A stretch of DNA of 64,000 bases from Alphaproteobacteria bacterium (GCA_037200445.1 JBBCGH010000001.1:1116001-1180000); one strand, 5' to 3'; positions 7,757-16,962 are shown, counted from the first letter of the stretch. Program-made: numbers and translations. Notes: generated from the letters alone by a model not told the origin.

Positions 7757-8890
7757 CTATCTTTGCCGCCAGACGAAGGCGGCGCTGACCACGTAATTCC
7801 ACACCGCGCCCATCAGCGCGCCACCCAGCCCCGCGATCCACCACTGCGGGTCGTAACGGTAGATCACCGTGGCGATGCCGACGTTCGAGATCGCGCCGAC
7901 CGCGCAAATCACCTGGAAGCGGATCCACCCGATGACGAACGGCCAGCCGGCGAGCCGCTGGTCGCGGTAGGTGAACATGTTGTTGAGCACGAAATTCCAG
8001 GTGATCGCGACGAACGTCGCAACGGTCTGCGCCCAGCCGAAACGCGTGCCGAGGCCGACCGCGGCCTGCAGCACCGCCATGTGGATCGCGATGCCGGTCA
8101 GGCCCACCAGACAGAACAGCAGGAAGCGGAACGACACCGCGTCGTTGGTGAGCTTGGAGAGGATCAGCGCGGCGAAATCGAGCGCGACGCGGGTATCGAG
8201 CTTGCTCTCGCCGTGCTGGCGCTCGCCGAACACGAACGGCAGCTCGGCGATGCGCAAGGAGCCGCGCGCGGTCGCCACGATGTCGAGCAGGATCTTGAAG
8301 CCCTGCGAGGAGAGCTGCGGCGCGAGCTCCTCGAAGCGGTCGCGCCGCATCATGAAGAAGCCGCTCATCGGATCGGTGAGCGTCACACCGAGCAATTTGC
8401 GCGCGAGTGCGGTCGAGAGCCTGCTCGCCTGCTCGCGCCGCGCGCCGGCGAGGCCCGCGGCCGAACCGCCCGCCACATAGCGGCTCGCGACCGCGAGATC
8501 GATGCCGTCGCGCAACTTCTCCAGCATGGCGGTGAGCAGCGTTTCGTCGTGCTGCAGGTCCGCGTCCATCACGGCGACGTACTTCGCCTGGCTCGCGAGC
8601 ATGCCTTCGATGCAGGCGCCGGACAGTCCGCGCCGCCCGATGCGCCGCACACAGCGCACGCGCGCGTCGCGCTCGCCGATTGTCCGCGCGACCGCGGCCG
8701 TGCCGTCGGGTGAGTTGTCGTCGACGAAGACGACCTCCCACGCGAGGCCCGACAGCGCGCGGGCGAGCTTCTCGACCAGCAGGGGAACGTTGTCGCGTTC
8801 CTTGAAGGTCGGAACCACGACGCTGAGTTCGGGCGCGGGGCGTGTTTCCGGGACGGGGGCCGGCGCGAGCGCTGGGGAGGCGGAGCTCAT
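7757..8890 (-). CDS. Polyprenyl-phosphate glycosyltransferase (GT2) fused to a GtrA domain
   Basis: About 377 residues. The N-terminal ~240 residues are a dolichol-phosphate-mannose-synthase-like GT2, with ELSVVVPTFKERDN, VVFVDDNSPDGT and the nucleotide/metal motif MDADLQHDE. The C-terminal ~130 residues hold four membrane helices with a GtrA-like pattern (TWNFVLNNMFTYRD). Such proteins load a sugar onto polyprenyl phosphate and anchor or flip the product, which is the donor type used by GT-C enzymes such as the three neighbours. Start 8890 (MSSASPALAP) is preferred to 8956, which lies against a repeat. The intergenic space toward GT-C 2 is filled by that repeat. Confidence 0.88.
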   Translation of the reverse strand: MSSASPALAPAPVPETRPAPELSVVVPTFKERDNVPLLVEKLARALSGLAWEVVFVDDNSPDGTAAVARTIGERDARVRCVRRIGRRGLSGACIEGMLASQAKYVAVMDADLQHDETLLTAMLEKLRDGIDLAVASRYVAGGSAAGLAGARREQASRLSTALARKLLGVTLTDPMSGFFMMRRDRFEELAPQLSSQGFKILLDIVATARGSLRIAELPFVFGERQHGESKLDTRVALDFAALILSKLTNDAVSFRFLLFCLVGLTGIAIHMAVLQAAVGLGTRFGWAQTVATFVAITWNFVLNNMFTYRDQRLAGWPFVIGWIRFQVICAVGAISNVGIATVIYRYDPQWWIAGLGGALMGAVWNYVVSAAFVWRQR

Positions 8891-8956
8891 TGCGGCCGTG
8901 ATAGGCGAGGCGGGACGGCATTTCAATGTGGATAGACTGTCAAAGGCGCGTGCCAT

Positions 8957-9080
8957 AGACCTAAACCCTCACCCTGAGGTGCGAGCCGCGCTTGCGGCGA
9001 GCCTCGAAGGGTGGAAGCCCGCTCCGGGCCATCCTTCGAGGCTCGTTCGCTCCGCTCACTCGCACCTCAGGATGAGGTCT
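8957..9080. repeat. Palindromic intergenic repeat, family C
   Basis: Long arms AGACCTAAACCCTCACCCTG and CAGGATGAGGTCT enclose inner arms GAGCCTCGAAGG and CCTTCGAGGCTCG. It lies between two divergent glycosyltransferase genes. The last bases, GATGAGG (9071-9077), are placed as a Shine-Dalgarno for the TTG start at 9083. A second copy is at 54580-54684. Confidence 0.82.
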
Positions 9081-9082
9081 AT

Positions 9083-10618
9083 TTGAAATCGATTTCCGTC
9101 CTTCGCGACAGCTTCAACGATGCGCTCGCGCGGCTCGTCGACGGCCTTGCCGGCCCGGCGCGGCGGCGGCGCGCAGCGCTCATGTTCTGTGTCGCGTATG
9201 GCGTGCTGTGGTTTGTCTACGGCGTGATCGCGAAGTCGAGCCAGGACCTCAACGCCGACATGGCCGAGATGATCGTGTGGTCGCGTGAGCTCGCTTGGGG
9301 TTACCCGAAGCATCCGCCGCTGCTCGCCTTCGTGCTGTGGGGGTGGTTCAAGATTTTTCCGCTCGCCGACTGGGCCTATTTGCTGCTCGCGGTCGTCACC
9401 GTCTCGGCCGGGATTTTTCTGGTCATCGAGCTCTCCGCCGAGTGGCTTGCGAAGGAAAAGCTTGCCGCCGTTCCGTTTCTGCTCGCCACGATCCCGTTCT
9501 ACAATTTCCTCGGGCTGAAGTTCGACCAGAACTCGGCGCTGGTTCCGCTCTGGGCGCTCGCGATGTGGGCCATGCTGCGCGCGCTCGACACGCGGCTGCC
9601 CGGCTGGGCGGCGCTCGCAGGCCTCGCGGCGGCGGCCGCGATGCTGGTGAAATACTGGTCGGGCTTTCTCATCCTCGCGCTCGCGCTTGCGGCACTCTTC
9701 CATCCGCAGCGGCGCGCGTATTTCCGCTCCGCCGCGCCGTGGGTGACGGCGGGTGTGTTTCTGATTGCGGTCGCGCCGCATGTGGTGTGGCTCATCCGCG
9801 AAAGCTTTCCGCCGATCACGTGGGTTGCGACGCGGCGCATCGCCACATCCTTCGGCGATACCCTGTACTCGATGGCCGAAGCGCTCGGCGGGACGTTCGC
9901 CTATGCGGCGGTTGCGATTGCGCTTGTGCTCGTGTTTGTGCGGCCAAGGCCGGTGGCACTGGCGGACGGCTTCCTGCCGAAGAACGAGCGGCGCACCGCC
10001 GCCATCCTGTTCTACGTACCGCTTTTCGTGCCGATCGTGCCGGCGCTGATCAAGAACATCAACCTGCTGTCGCTCTGGAATACGCCCGCGCTCAATCTGC
10101 TGCCCGTGATGCTGCTCGGCTCGCCGCTCGTCGCCGTGCCGCGCGCCGCGGTGTTGCGCATCGCCGGCGTCGTCACGGTGCTGACGCTGCTGATTGTTGC
10201 GGCCTCGCCCTTCGTCGCATTCGCGCTGCTCAGGACCGGCGTCGAGAACGACGCCGCCTATGCGCGGCTCCTGATGGAGGCGACCGAGCGAGAGTGGCAC
10301 AAGGATAGGGACAAGCCGCTGAGGCTGATCGGTGGGCCGTTCGCGCTGGTCAGCACGGCGGCGTTCTACGGCAAGGACCGGCCGTCGACCTACCCGCAGT
10401 TCTCCCGGTACCTTGCGCCCTGGGTCGACGACGAGCGCATCGCGCGCGACGGCATGGCGATCATGTGCAGCGACTGGGCGCTCTGCCTGCAATACATGGA
10501 TGCGGTGGCGACGCGCTATGGCGGCGGCCGGCGCGCCGAGGTGACGCTCGCGCGGCGCTGGCTCTGGTTTTCCGGCCCGCCCGCGCGCTTCCACATGACG
10601 CTCATTCCGCCGCGATGA
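9083..10618 (+). CDS. ArnT-like GT-C membrane glycosyltransferase 2
   Basis: About 511 residues and many membrane segments. The N-terminal helix is followed by SSQDLNADMAEMIVW and YPKHPPLLAF, which carry the first-loop Asp/Glu and KHPP of the PMT_2/ArnT fold. A C-terminal soluble tail resembles those of paralogues 1 and 3. The start is set at TTG 9083 because the resulting N-terminus aligns with paralogue 3 and GATGAGG lies five bases upstream. It is coupled to paralogue 3 by an ATGA overlap. Likely role: transfer of a sugar from polyprenyl phosphate to an envelope acceptor. Confidence 0.87.
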   Translation: MKSISVLRDSFNDALARLVDGLAGPARRRRAALMFCVAYGVLWFVYGVIAKSSQDLNADMAEMIVWSRELAWGYPKHPPLLAFVLWGWFKIFPLADWAYLLLAVVTVSAGIFLVIELSAEWLAKEKLAAVPFLLATIPFYNFLGLKFDQNSALVPLWALAMWAMLRALDTRLPGWAALAGLAAAAAMLVKYWSGFLILALALAALFHPQRRAYFRSAAPWVTAGVFLIAVAPHVVWLIRESFPPITWVATRRIATSFGDTLYSMAEALGGTFAYAAVAIALVLVFVRPRPVALADGFLPKNERRTAAILFYVPLFVPIVPALIKNINLLSLWNTPALNLLPVMLLGSPLVAVPRAAVLRIAGVVTVLTLLIVAASPFVAFALLRTGVENDAAYARLLMEATEREWHKDRDKPLRLIGGPFALVSTAAFYGKDRPSTYPQFSRYLAPWVDDERIARDGMAIMCSDWALCLQYMDAVATRYGGGRRAEVTLARRWLWFSGPPARFHMTLIPPR

Positions 10619-12120
10619 GATTGCTCGCACCATTCGAACGCATGCTCGATGCGCTGAGCGATCCGGCGCGGCGCGAGCGGGCGGTGGTCTGGCTGCTCAC
10701 CGCGTATTGCGCCGCATGGTCGCTCTATGGCGCGCTCGCCAAGGGCAGCCAGGACGTTCACTTCGACATGGGCGAGATGGTCGCGTGGTCGCGCGACGCC
10801 GGGATCGGTACGCCGAAGCACCCGCCGCTTGCCGCCTGGCTGGTCGGCGCGTGGTTCAGGTTTTTTCCGCAAGCCGACTGGGCCTATTACCTGTTCGCCA
10901 TGGTGCTCGCGACCTTCGCGTTGTGGGTCGCGTGGCGTGTGTCCGAGGGCTATCTCGAGGGCGAGAAGCGCGTCGCCGGGCTGCTGCTGCTCACCTTCAT
11001 TCCGTTCTTCAATTTCCATGCGCTCAAATACAACGCCAACACGGTGCTGATCCCGCTCTGGGCGCTCGTCACCTGGTGCTTCCTGCGCTCCTACGAGACG
11101 CGCAGTCTGCGCTGGGCGGCGCTCGCCGGTGCCGCGGCGGCCGCCGCCATGATGGGCAAGTACTGGTCGGTGTTTCTGCTCGCCGGACTTGGCGTGGCGG
11201 CGCTCGCCGACCCGCGGCGCGCCGCGTATTTCAGGTCTTCGGCGCCGTGGGTGACGATCGCGGCCGGCGCGATCCTGTTCGCACCCCATGTCGCATGGTT
11301 GATAGGGCAGGACTTTGCGCCGTTCAGCTACGCGGTCGTGGCGCATCAATCGACGCTCGCAAGCGCCGCGCTGTCCGGCCTCGGTTTCCTCGCAGGTGTC
11401 GCCGGCTATATCGCGCCGGCGGCGGCGATCTCGGCGCTCGTGACGCGGCCGAACCTGGCAGCCATCGTGGACACGCTCTGGCCGCGCGAGCCCGCGCGCC
11501 GCTTCGCGCTGATCGCATTCGTGGCGCCGCTCGTCCTGCCGGCGCTCGCCGCGATGCTGTTCCGGGTCGAGATCGTGTCGCTGTGGGCGATGTGCGCCAT
11601 GACCTTGCTCCCGGTGGTGCTGCTCTCCTCGCCGCTCGTCGCCGTCGCGCGCCGGGCCGCCACATGGCTGCTCGCTGCCGCGATCGTATTTCCGGTGCTG
11701 ATGGTGCTGGCCGCGCCGTTCGTCGCGGTCTGGATCCACCGCGAGGGCGTGCCGAACTATGCGACGCACTATCGTTTGCTGGCGCAGGCGATCGACCGCA
11801 TCTGGCACGCGAACGTCAACGCGCCGCTTCGTTATGTCGGCAGTTACACCAACATCGTCAACGGTGTATCGTTCTATCTGCCCGACAAGCCTTCGACCCT
11901 CGACATCGTCGATCCGCCTTCGACGCCATGGTCGGACGAGGCGAGCATCGCGCGCGCCGGCATCGCGCTGGTCTGCCCCGAACCCGAGGCGGTCTGCATG
12001 CACTTCCTCAACCAGCGCGCCGGCGACCTGCCGCGCCATGCGGTGACGCTCTCGCGCCGGCACTGGGGTGTCGCCGACAAGCCGGTGCGCTACATCATCG
12101 TGGTGGTGCCGCCGAAGTAG
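10615..12120 (+). CDS. ArnT-like GT-C membrane glycosyltransferase 3
   Basis: A 501-residue protein, the closest relative of GT-C 2 in this window. It shares the N-terminus (PARRERAVVWLLTAYCAAW), first-loop acidic residues (DVHFDMGEMVAW) and TPKHPPLAAWL. It has roughly ten membrane helices and a C-terminal soluble portion. ATG 10615 overlaps the stop codon of GT-C 2, indicating translational coupling and possibly joint function. The sequence does not show whether the two differ in donor or acceptor. Confidence 0.9.
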   Translation: MRLLAPFERMLDALSDPARRERAVVWLLTAYCAAWSLYGALAKGSQDVHFDMGEMVAWSRDAGIGTPKHPPLAAWLVGAWFRFFPQADWAYYLFAMVLATFALWVAWRVSEGYLEGEKRVAGLLLLTFIPFFNFHALKYNANTVLIPLWALVTWCFLRSYETRSLRWAALAGAAAAAAMMGKYWSVFLLAGLGVAALADPRRAAYFRSSAPWVTIAAGAILFAPHVAWLIGQDFAPFSYAVVAHQSTLASAALSGLGFLAGVAGYIAPAAAISALVTRPNLAAIVDTLWPREPARRFALIAFVAPLVLPALAAMLFRVEIVSLWAMCAMTLLPVVLLSSPLVAVARRAATWLLAAAIVFPVLMVLAAPFVAVWIHREGVPNYATHYRLLAQAIDRIWHANVNAPLRYVGSYTNIVNGVSFYLPDKPSTLDIVDPPSTPWSDEASIARAGIALVCPEPEAVCMHFLNQRAGDLPRHAVTLSRRHWGVADKPVRYIIVVVPPK

Positions 12121-12129
12121 CTGAAACGC

Positions 12130-12252
12130 GTGTCCCGGGCGCAGCGCAGCATAAAATGATGCGCTGCTGACCCGGGACCGTAACGAGCTCCGAGCTTTTG
12201 GCGATCCCGGATCAGCGCTGCATCGCTTCGCGCTGCATCGCGTCCGGGATAC
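12130..12252. repeat. Palindromic intergenic repeat, family B
   Basis: It starts GTGTCCCGGGCGCAGCGCAG and ends GCGTCCGGGATAC, with inner arms GATGCGCTGCTGACCCGGGA and GATCCCGGATCAGCGCTGCA. It occupies almost all of the space between two convergent genes (GT-C 3 and ahcY). It is related to the copy at 6737-6857, with sequence drift. Confidence 0.78.
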
Positions 12253-12258
12253 AAGAAC

Positions 12259-13695
12259 TCAGTACCGATAATGATCCGCCTTGAACGGGCCTTCCTTCGA
12301 GACGCCGATGTAGGAGGCCTGGTCGTCGCGCAGCTCAGTCAGCTTCACGCCGATCTTGGAGAGGTGCAGCCGCGCGACCTTCTCGTCGAGTGACTTCGGC
12401 AGCACGTAGACTTCCTTTTTGTACTTGCTGTCCTTGTTGTTGGCGTAGAGCTCGATCTGCGCCAGCGTCTGGTTGGTGAACGACGCCGACATCACGAAGC
12501 TCGGATGGCCCATGGCGTTGCCGAGGTTCACGAGGCGGCCTTCGGACAGAAGGATCATGCGCTTGCCGCTCGGGAATTCGATCTCGTCGACCTGCGGCTT
12601 GATATTGTTCCACTTCAGGTTCTTCAGCCCCGCGATCTGGATCTCATTGTCGAAGTGGCCGATGTTGCAGACGATGGCGCGGTCCTTCATGGCGCGCATA
12701 TGGTCGATGGTGATGATGTCTTTGTTCCCCGTTGCCGTGACGAAGATGTCGGCGACCGGCGCGGCGTCTTCCATGGTGACGACCTGGTAGCCTTCCATCG
12801 CGGCCTGCAGCGCGCAGATCGGATCGACCTCGGACACCATCACGCGGCAACCGGCCTGGCGCAGCGAGGCGGCGGAGCCTTTGCCGACGTCGCCGAAGCC
12901 CGCGACCATCGCGACCTTGCCGGACATCATCACGTCGGTGCCGCGGCGGATGCCGTCGACCAGCGACTCGCGGCAGCCATAGAGATTGTCGAACTTCGAC
13001 TTGGTCACCGAGTCGTTGACGTTGATGGCGGGCCACAGCAACGTGCCGGCCTTCTGCATGTCGTAGAGACGATGCACGCCGGTGGTGGTCTCTTCCGAGA
13101 CGCCCTTGATGCTCCTTGCGATCTCGTTGAAGTAACCCTTCGGTTTGTCCTTGAGCTGCTTCTTGAGCAGGGCGAAGAACACCTCCTCTTCCTCGGAGCC
13201 GGGCTTGTCGAGGAAGGCCGTGTCGCCGTTCTCGGCGCGCACGCCGAGATGCACGTACATGGTGGCGTCGCCGCCGTCATCGAGGATCATGTTCGGAAAT
13301 CCGCCGCCATGCCAGTCGAACAGCTTCGCGGTGTAGTCCCAGTAGTCCTTCAGCGTCTCGCCCTTGACGGCGAACACCGGCACACCCGCCGCCGCGATCG
13401 CGGCGGCTGCGTGATCCTGCGTCGAATAGATGTTGCAGGACACCCAGCGGATGTCGGCGCCGAGCGCCTTCAAGGTCTCGATCAGCACGCCGGTCTGGAT
13501 CGTCATGTGCAGCGAGCCGGCGATGCGCGCGCCCTTCAACGGCTGCTTCGGGCCGTATTCCTCTCGTGTCGCCATCAGGCCCGGCATCTCGGTTTCGGCG
13601 AGCGAGAGCTCCTTGCGGCCGAATTCGGCGAGGCCGATGTCTTTCACGATGTAGTCGGATGCGGCGGCAGCCTTCGGCTTGGTGTGAACGGTCAT
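12259..13695 (-). CDS. ahcY: Adenosylhomocysteinase (S-adenosylhomocysteine hydrolase)
   Basis: A 478-residue cytosolic NAD-dependent enzyme that splits S-adenosylhomocysteine to adenosine and homocysteine in the methyl cycle. The sequence is full length and canonical. It has [12 protein letters not shown] and [16 protein letters not shown] near the N-terminus, the NAD site [29 protein letters not shown], and the C-terminal KADHYRY. In many alphaproteobacteria ahcY lies beside the chvGI/ptsH cluster, as here. Its promoter carries a perfect palindrome (see 13794-13823). The gene is monocistronic as far as visible. Confidence 0.98.
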   Translation of the reverse strand: MTVHTKPKAAAASDYIVKDIGLAEFGRKELSLAETEMPGLMATREEYGPKQPLKGARIAGSLHMTIQTGVLIETLKALGADIRWVSCNIYSTQDHAAAAIAAAGVPVFAVKGETLKDYWDYTAKLFDWHGGGFPNMILDDGGDATMYVHLGVRAENGDTAFLDKPGSEEEEVFFALLKKQLKDKPKGYFNEIARSIKGVSEETTTGVHRLYDMQKAGTLLWPAINVNDSVTKSKFDNLYGCRESLVDGIRRGTDVMMSGKVAMVAGFGDVGKGSAASLRQAGCRVMVSEVDPICALQAAMEGYQVVTMEDAAPVADIFVTATGNKDIITIDHMRAMKDRAIVCNIGHFDNEIQIAGLKNLKWNNIKPQVDEIEFPSGKRMILLSEGRLVNLGNAMGHPSFVMSASFTNQTLAQIELYANNKDSKYKKEVYVLPKSLDEKVARLHLSKIGVKLTELRDDQASYIGVSKEGPFKADHYRY

Positions 13696-13793
13696 GACGA
13701 TCCCTTTTTGGCGAGGAAATGCGGACGCAGCGGAAGAAAACCGGCCCGTAGCGTGGCCCGCCTATAGCAGGGCGCCGGAACCGCGGCAAGAAG

Positions 13794-13823
13794 CATATAA
13801 AGATTTCTTTATATGGATTTCAA
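13794..13823 (-). promoter_or_regulatory. ahcY promoter with SahR-like operator
   Basis: Reading the minus strand, TTGAAA (13818-13823) and TATATG (13794-13799) form a -35/-10 pair with 18 bases between them. Across the spacer and -10 lies the palindrome CATATAAAGA-TT-TCTTTATATG (13794-13815), with ten-base arms that match perfectly. SahR, an ArsR-type repressor, controls ahcY in many proteobacteria and binds A/T-rich palindromes of this kind. The assignment rests on recollection of that motif and on position. No sahR gene is in this window. Confidence 0.7.
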
Positions 13824-13965
13824 GTAGCGCTATGGTGCTGAAAAATCATTTTGAATCAGGATTTTAGCTCACCGGAGAAGGCGGGCCGCGGATTGCTCAG
13901 GAGATCCTGTTGAACCGTGCGGCGCGTGCCCGCGTCAAAGACCCGGCCCTGCGAAAGAAAGTCCG

Positions 13966-14283
13966 ATGTCGCCGTTTCTCGAACTCATCAAGCCGCTGAA
14001 CGTGTTTTCCGCCTACGCGATACCGGCGGCGCTCTGGGGCATCCCGCTGTTATGGCGATACATCAACCGCCAACCGCTCACGCGGCGCCAGATGATGCAT
14101 GCGGCGTGGACAATCGTCGCGACTGGATGCTGGATCCTGTTTGGCAACATAGCCTTCGACGCCTACCGGCAGGGGACGATCACGCAGCCCACCGCCATCG
14201 TATCAGCCGTCGTGGTGACCGCGTTCGTGATCGGCAGCATGCATCTTTTCGATCGGCGGTATCCCGAACAGGACAACTCCTAA
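13966..14283 (+). CDS. Small membrane protein, function unknown
   Basis: A 105-residue protein with three hydrophobic segments (about 14-32, 45-65 and 75-95) and basic loops such as RYINRQPLTRRQ between them. I do not recognise a family. It is read divergently from ahcY, with GAAAG a few bases before the ATG. Its stop overlaps the stop of the convergent ABC-F gene by two bases. The hydrophobic pattern and clean N-terminus favour it over the overlapping frame at 13917-14345. Confidence 0.6.
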   Translation: MSPFLELIKPLNVFSAYAIPAALWGIPLLWRYINRQPLTRRQMMHAAWTIVATGCWILFGNIAFDAYRQGTITQPTAIVSAVVVTAFVIGSMHLFDRRYPEQDNS

Positions 14284-16085
14284 CGCGTCTCCACTTGTTC
14301 GCGCAGCTCTTCAAGCCGCAGCCACTCGTCTTCCGCCGCGGATAGATCCGTCTGCGCTTTCGCGAGCGCCGCGGAAGCATTGTCGAACGCCGCGCGGTCT
14401 TTCGCATAGAGGGCAGGGTCCTCGATTGTTTTCGACAGGGTCGCGATCTCCGCTTCCAGCGACGCGATGCGCGCGGGCAGCGTCTCCAGCGTGTGCTTGT
14501 CCTTGAATGTGAGGCGGGTCTTCGGCGCGGATGCCGGCGCTTCCGTCTTCTCGCGCGGCGCCTTCGTTTCCTTGTCGGCCGCCTTTGCCGTCACGCCTTC
14601 CCCGCGCTGCGCCAGCATGTCGGTGTAGCCGCCCGCATAGACGTTCCAGCGCCCGCCGCCGTCGGCGACGATCACGGCGTTCACGGTTCGATCGAGAAAA
14701 TCGCGGTCGTGCGAGACGAGCAGCACGGTTCCCGGATAGTCGTCGATCATCTCTTCGAGGAGGTCGAGCGTTTCGAGATCGAGATCGTTGGTCGGCTCAT
14801 CGAGCACCAGCAGGTTCGACGGCTTGGCGAGCGCCTGTGCGAGCGTCAGGCGGCTGCGCTCCCCGCCTGAGAGCCGCGACACCGCCGTGCCGGCCTGCTC
14901 GGGGGTGAACAGGAAATCCTTCATATAGCCGACGACATGGCGTGTCTGATTGCCGACGAACACGTTGTCGCCGCGTCCGCCGGTGAGCGTATCGCGTACG
15001 GACGTGTCGGGGTCGAGCGCCTCGCGCTTCTGGTCGAGCGTCGCCATCTGGAGGTTGGCGCCGAGCGTGACCGTCCCGGCGTCCGGCCCCAATTCCCCGA
15101 CCAGCATCTTCAGAAGTGTGGTCTTCCCGGCGCCGTTCGGGCCGACCAGCCCGATGCGGTCGCCGCGTTGAATGCGCATCGAGAAGTCACGCACCACTGG
15201 CGTCGCGCTGAAGCTTTTCGAAATGCGCTCTGCCTCGACGACGAGCTTGCCCGAGAGCTCCGCCTCGTTGACGGAGATCTTCACCGCGCCCTGCGCGCCG
15301 CGGTGCTCGCGAAAATCCCTGCGCATCTGAGCGAGCAGCCCGACGCGCCGCATGTTGCGCTTGCGCCGCGCGGTGACGCCGTAGCGCATCCAGTGCTCCT
15401 CGGCGACGATTTTGCGGCCCAGCTTGTGCTGCTCGCGCTCTTCCTCTTCGAGGACCTGGTCGCGCCATTCCTCGAACGCCGCAAAGCCGCGTCCGATGCG
15501 TCGCGTCACGCCGCGATCGAGCCAGACCGTTGCGCGCGACAGCTTTTGGAGAAAGCGGCGGTCGTGGCTGATCAGGACAAGCGCGGATCGCGAGCCGGCG
15601 AGCTCGTTTTCCAGCCATTCGATTGCCGGCAGGTCGAGATGGTTGGTGGGCTCGTCGAGCAAGAGAATGTCGGGTTCGGGCGCGAGCACGCGCGCCAGCG
15701 CCGCGCGGCGCGCTTCGCCGCCGGACAGGCGTGACGGCTCCTCATCGCCGGTCATTCCCAGCTGCTCGAGGAGGTAGCGGGCGCGATGCGGGTCGTCGCC
15801 AGGCGCTGTTCCCGCCTCCACATAGGCGAGCGTGGTGGCGAAGCCCGTCAGGTCCGGCTCCTGCGCCAGATAGCGGATCGTGGCGCCCGGCTGCGCAAAG
15901 CGCGTGCCGCGATCGGCTTCCACGATTCCGGCTGCGATCTTCAGCAACGTGGACTTGCCCGAGCCGTTGCGCCCGACCAGGCAAACGCGCTCGCGTTCGC
16001 CGATCGATAACTCCGCGCCTTCGAGCAGCGGCGTGCCGCCAAAGGTGAGATGGATGTCCTGCAACGTGAGAAGGGGCGGGGGCAT
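14280..16085 (-). CDS. uup: ABC-F ATPase, Uup type
   Basis: A 601-residue soluble protein with two ABC domains and no membrane part. Domain 1 has VCLVGRNGSGKSTLL, RLSGGEARRAAL and LLLDEPTNHLD. Domain 2 has IGLVGPNGAGKTTLL, RLSGGERSRLTL and LVLDEPTNDLD. A Lys/Glu-rich linker leads into a C-terminal coiled coil (about 520-601), typical of Uup. ABC-F proteins act on ribosomes; Uup affects precise excision of transposons in E. coli. Start MPPPLLTLQ (16085) is chosen over 16130 because the extra residues come from a palindromic repeat. Confidence 0.9.
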   Translation of the reverse strand: MPPPLLTLQDIHLTFGGTPLLEGAELSIGERERVCLVGRNGSGKSTLLKIAAGIVEADRGTRFAQPGATIRYLAQEPDLTGFATTLAYVEAGTAPGDDPHRARYLLEQLGMTGDEEPSRLSGGEARRAALARVLAPEPDILLLDEPTNHLDLPAIEWLENELAGSRSALVLISHDRRFLQKLSRATVWLDRGVTRRIGRGFAAFEEWRDQVLEEEEREQHKLGRKIVAEEHWMRYGVTARRKRNMRRVGLLAQMRRDFREHRGAQGAVKISVNEAELSGKLVVEAERISKSFSATPVVRDFSMRIQRGDRIGLVGPNGAGKTTLLKMLVGELGPDAGTVTLGANLQMATLDQKREALDPDTSVRDTLTGGRGDNVFVGNQTRHVVGYMKDFLFTPEQAGTAVSRLSGGERSRLTLAQALAKPSNLLVLDEPTNDLDLETLDLLEEMIDDYPGTVLLVSHDRDFLDRTVNAVIVADGGGRWNVYAGGYTDMLAQRGEGVTAKAADKETKAPREKTEAPASAPKTRLTFKDKHTLETLPARIASLEAEIATLSKTIEDPALYAKDRAAFDNASAALAKAQTDLSAAEDEWLRLEELREQVETR

Positions 16086-16090
16086 TTCAC

Positions 16091-16246
16091 TTTCTTTCAC
16101 CTCTCCCCGCTTGCGGGGAGAGGTCGACACGCCGAAGCGGAGCGAAGGCGGGGCGGGTGAGGGGCCTTAACAGATTTGAGCCGGCCCCTCACCCGGCTCG
16201 CCTTCGGCTCGCCACCCTCTCCCCGCTTCGCGGGGCGAGGGGAAAG
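16091..16246. repeat. Palindromic intergenic repeat, family D
   Basis: Outer arms are CTTTCTTTCACCTCTCCCCG and CGGGGCGAGGGGAAAG. Within it are CTCTCCCCGCTTGCGGGGAG and CCCTCACCCGGCTCGCC. It lies between the ptsH stop and the uup start on the minus strand. A second copy is at 52108-52263. Confidence 0.85.
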
Positions 16247-16252
16247 CAAGCG

Positions 16253-16564
16253 CTACTCCTCCTCGCCGAAGCGGCTCGACACCAGCGCGTCGAGCGCGTC
16301 GACGGCTTCCCTTGCCTGCGCGCCAGTTGCCGACACGGTAATCGAGCTTCCGATCCCGGCACCGAGCATCATCAGCCCCATGATGGAGTCTCCCGAGACC
16401 GTCTCGTCGCCGCGGCTCACCTTGATCGATGTGCCGTCCCTGAATTTCTCAACCACGCCGACGAATTTCGCGGACGCGCGCGCGTGCAGCCCTTTCTCGT
16501 TGATGATCTTGAGAACGCGCGTGACGGCGCCCGATTGAGAAGCGTCGGGCCCCGGCGCGTTCAT
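16253..16564 (-). CDS. ptsH: HPr-family phosphocarrier protein
   Basis: A 103-residue HPr. The phosphoryl-accepting site is GLH27ARAS. S60 in SGDSIMGLM is at the position phosphorylated by HprK in related proteins. It transfers phosphate from EI (Ntr type, not in this window) to EIIA proteins. In alphaproteobacteria this set has regulatory rather than sugar-transport roles. Its ATG overlaps the EIIA stop (ATGA). It is the last gene of the chvI-chvG-hprK-EIIA-ptsH series on the minus strand. Confidence 0.95.
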   Translation of the reverse strand: MNAPGPDASQSGAVTRVLKIINEKGLHARASAKFVGVVEKFRDGTSIKVSRGDETVSGDSIMGLMMLGAGIGSSITVSATGAQAREAVDALDALVSSRFGEEE

Positions 16565-16962
16565 TTCCCGGCGAGCACGCGGCTCGCAACGGTGATGTAT
16601 TTCTTGCCCGCCTCCTGCGCGGCGGCGACCGATTTGTCGAGCGGGTACTCGGCGCGCACCTTGGCAAGCTTCACGAGCATCGGCAGGTTGATCCCGGCCA
16701 GCACTTCGACATTCGGCCGGTTCATCACCGAGATCGAGAGGTTGGATGGGGTGCCGCCGAACATATCGGTCAGGATCACCACGCCGTCGCCGAGGTCGGT
16801 GCGCTTCACCGCCTCGATGATGTCGCGCCGGCGTTGCTCGACGTCGTCGTCGGGCCCGATGGTGACGGTCTCGATCTGCTTCTGCTCGCCGACCACGTGC
16901 TCCAATGCGGCGCGGAATTCGACGGCGAGCCGCCCGTGAGTAACGAGTACCAGTCCTATCAT
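16561..16962 (-). CDS. PTS system EIIA component, mannose family
   Basis: A 133-residue EIIA(Man)-like protein (often called ManX or EIIA-Man in Rhizobiales). LVTHGRLA places the phosphorylated His at residue 9, and TDMFGGTPSNLS is the conserved active-site loop. No EIIB, EIIC or EIID genes are nearby, so it is probably a regulatory phosphoacceptor that interacts with the envelope or ChvGI circuit. It is co-transcribed with ptsH downstream; hprK is 146 bases upstream. Confidence 0.93.
   Translation of the reverse strand: MIGLVLVTHGRLAVEFRAALEHVVGEQKQIETVTIGPDDDVEQRRRDIIEAVKRTDLGDGVVILTDMFGGTPSNLSISVMNRPNVEVLAGINLPMLVKLAKVRAEYPLDKSVAAAQEAGKKYITVASRVLAGK

Noticed and set aside
13917-14345. 142-residue plus-strand frame overlapping the small membrane protein
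   Set aside because: The overlapping frame 13966-14283 has a plausible membrane pattern and ribosome site, whereas this one is Arg-rich without features.
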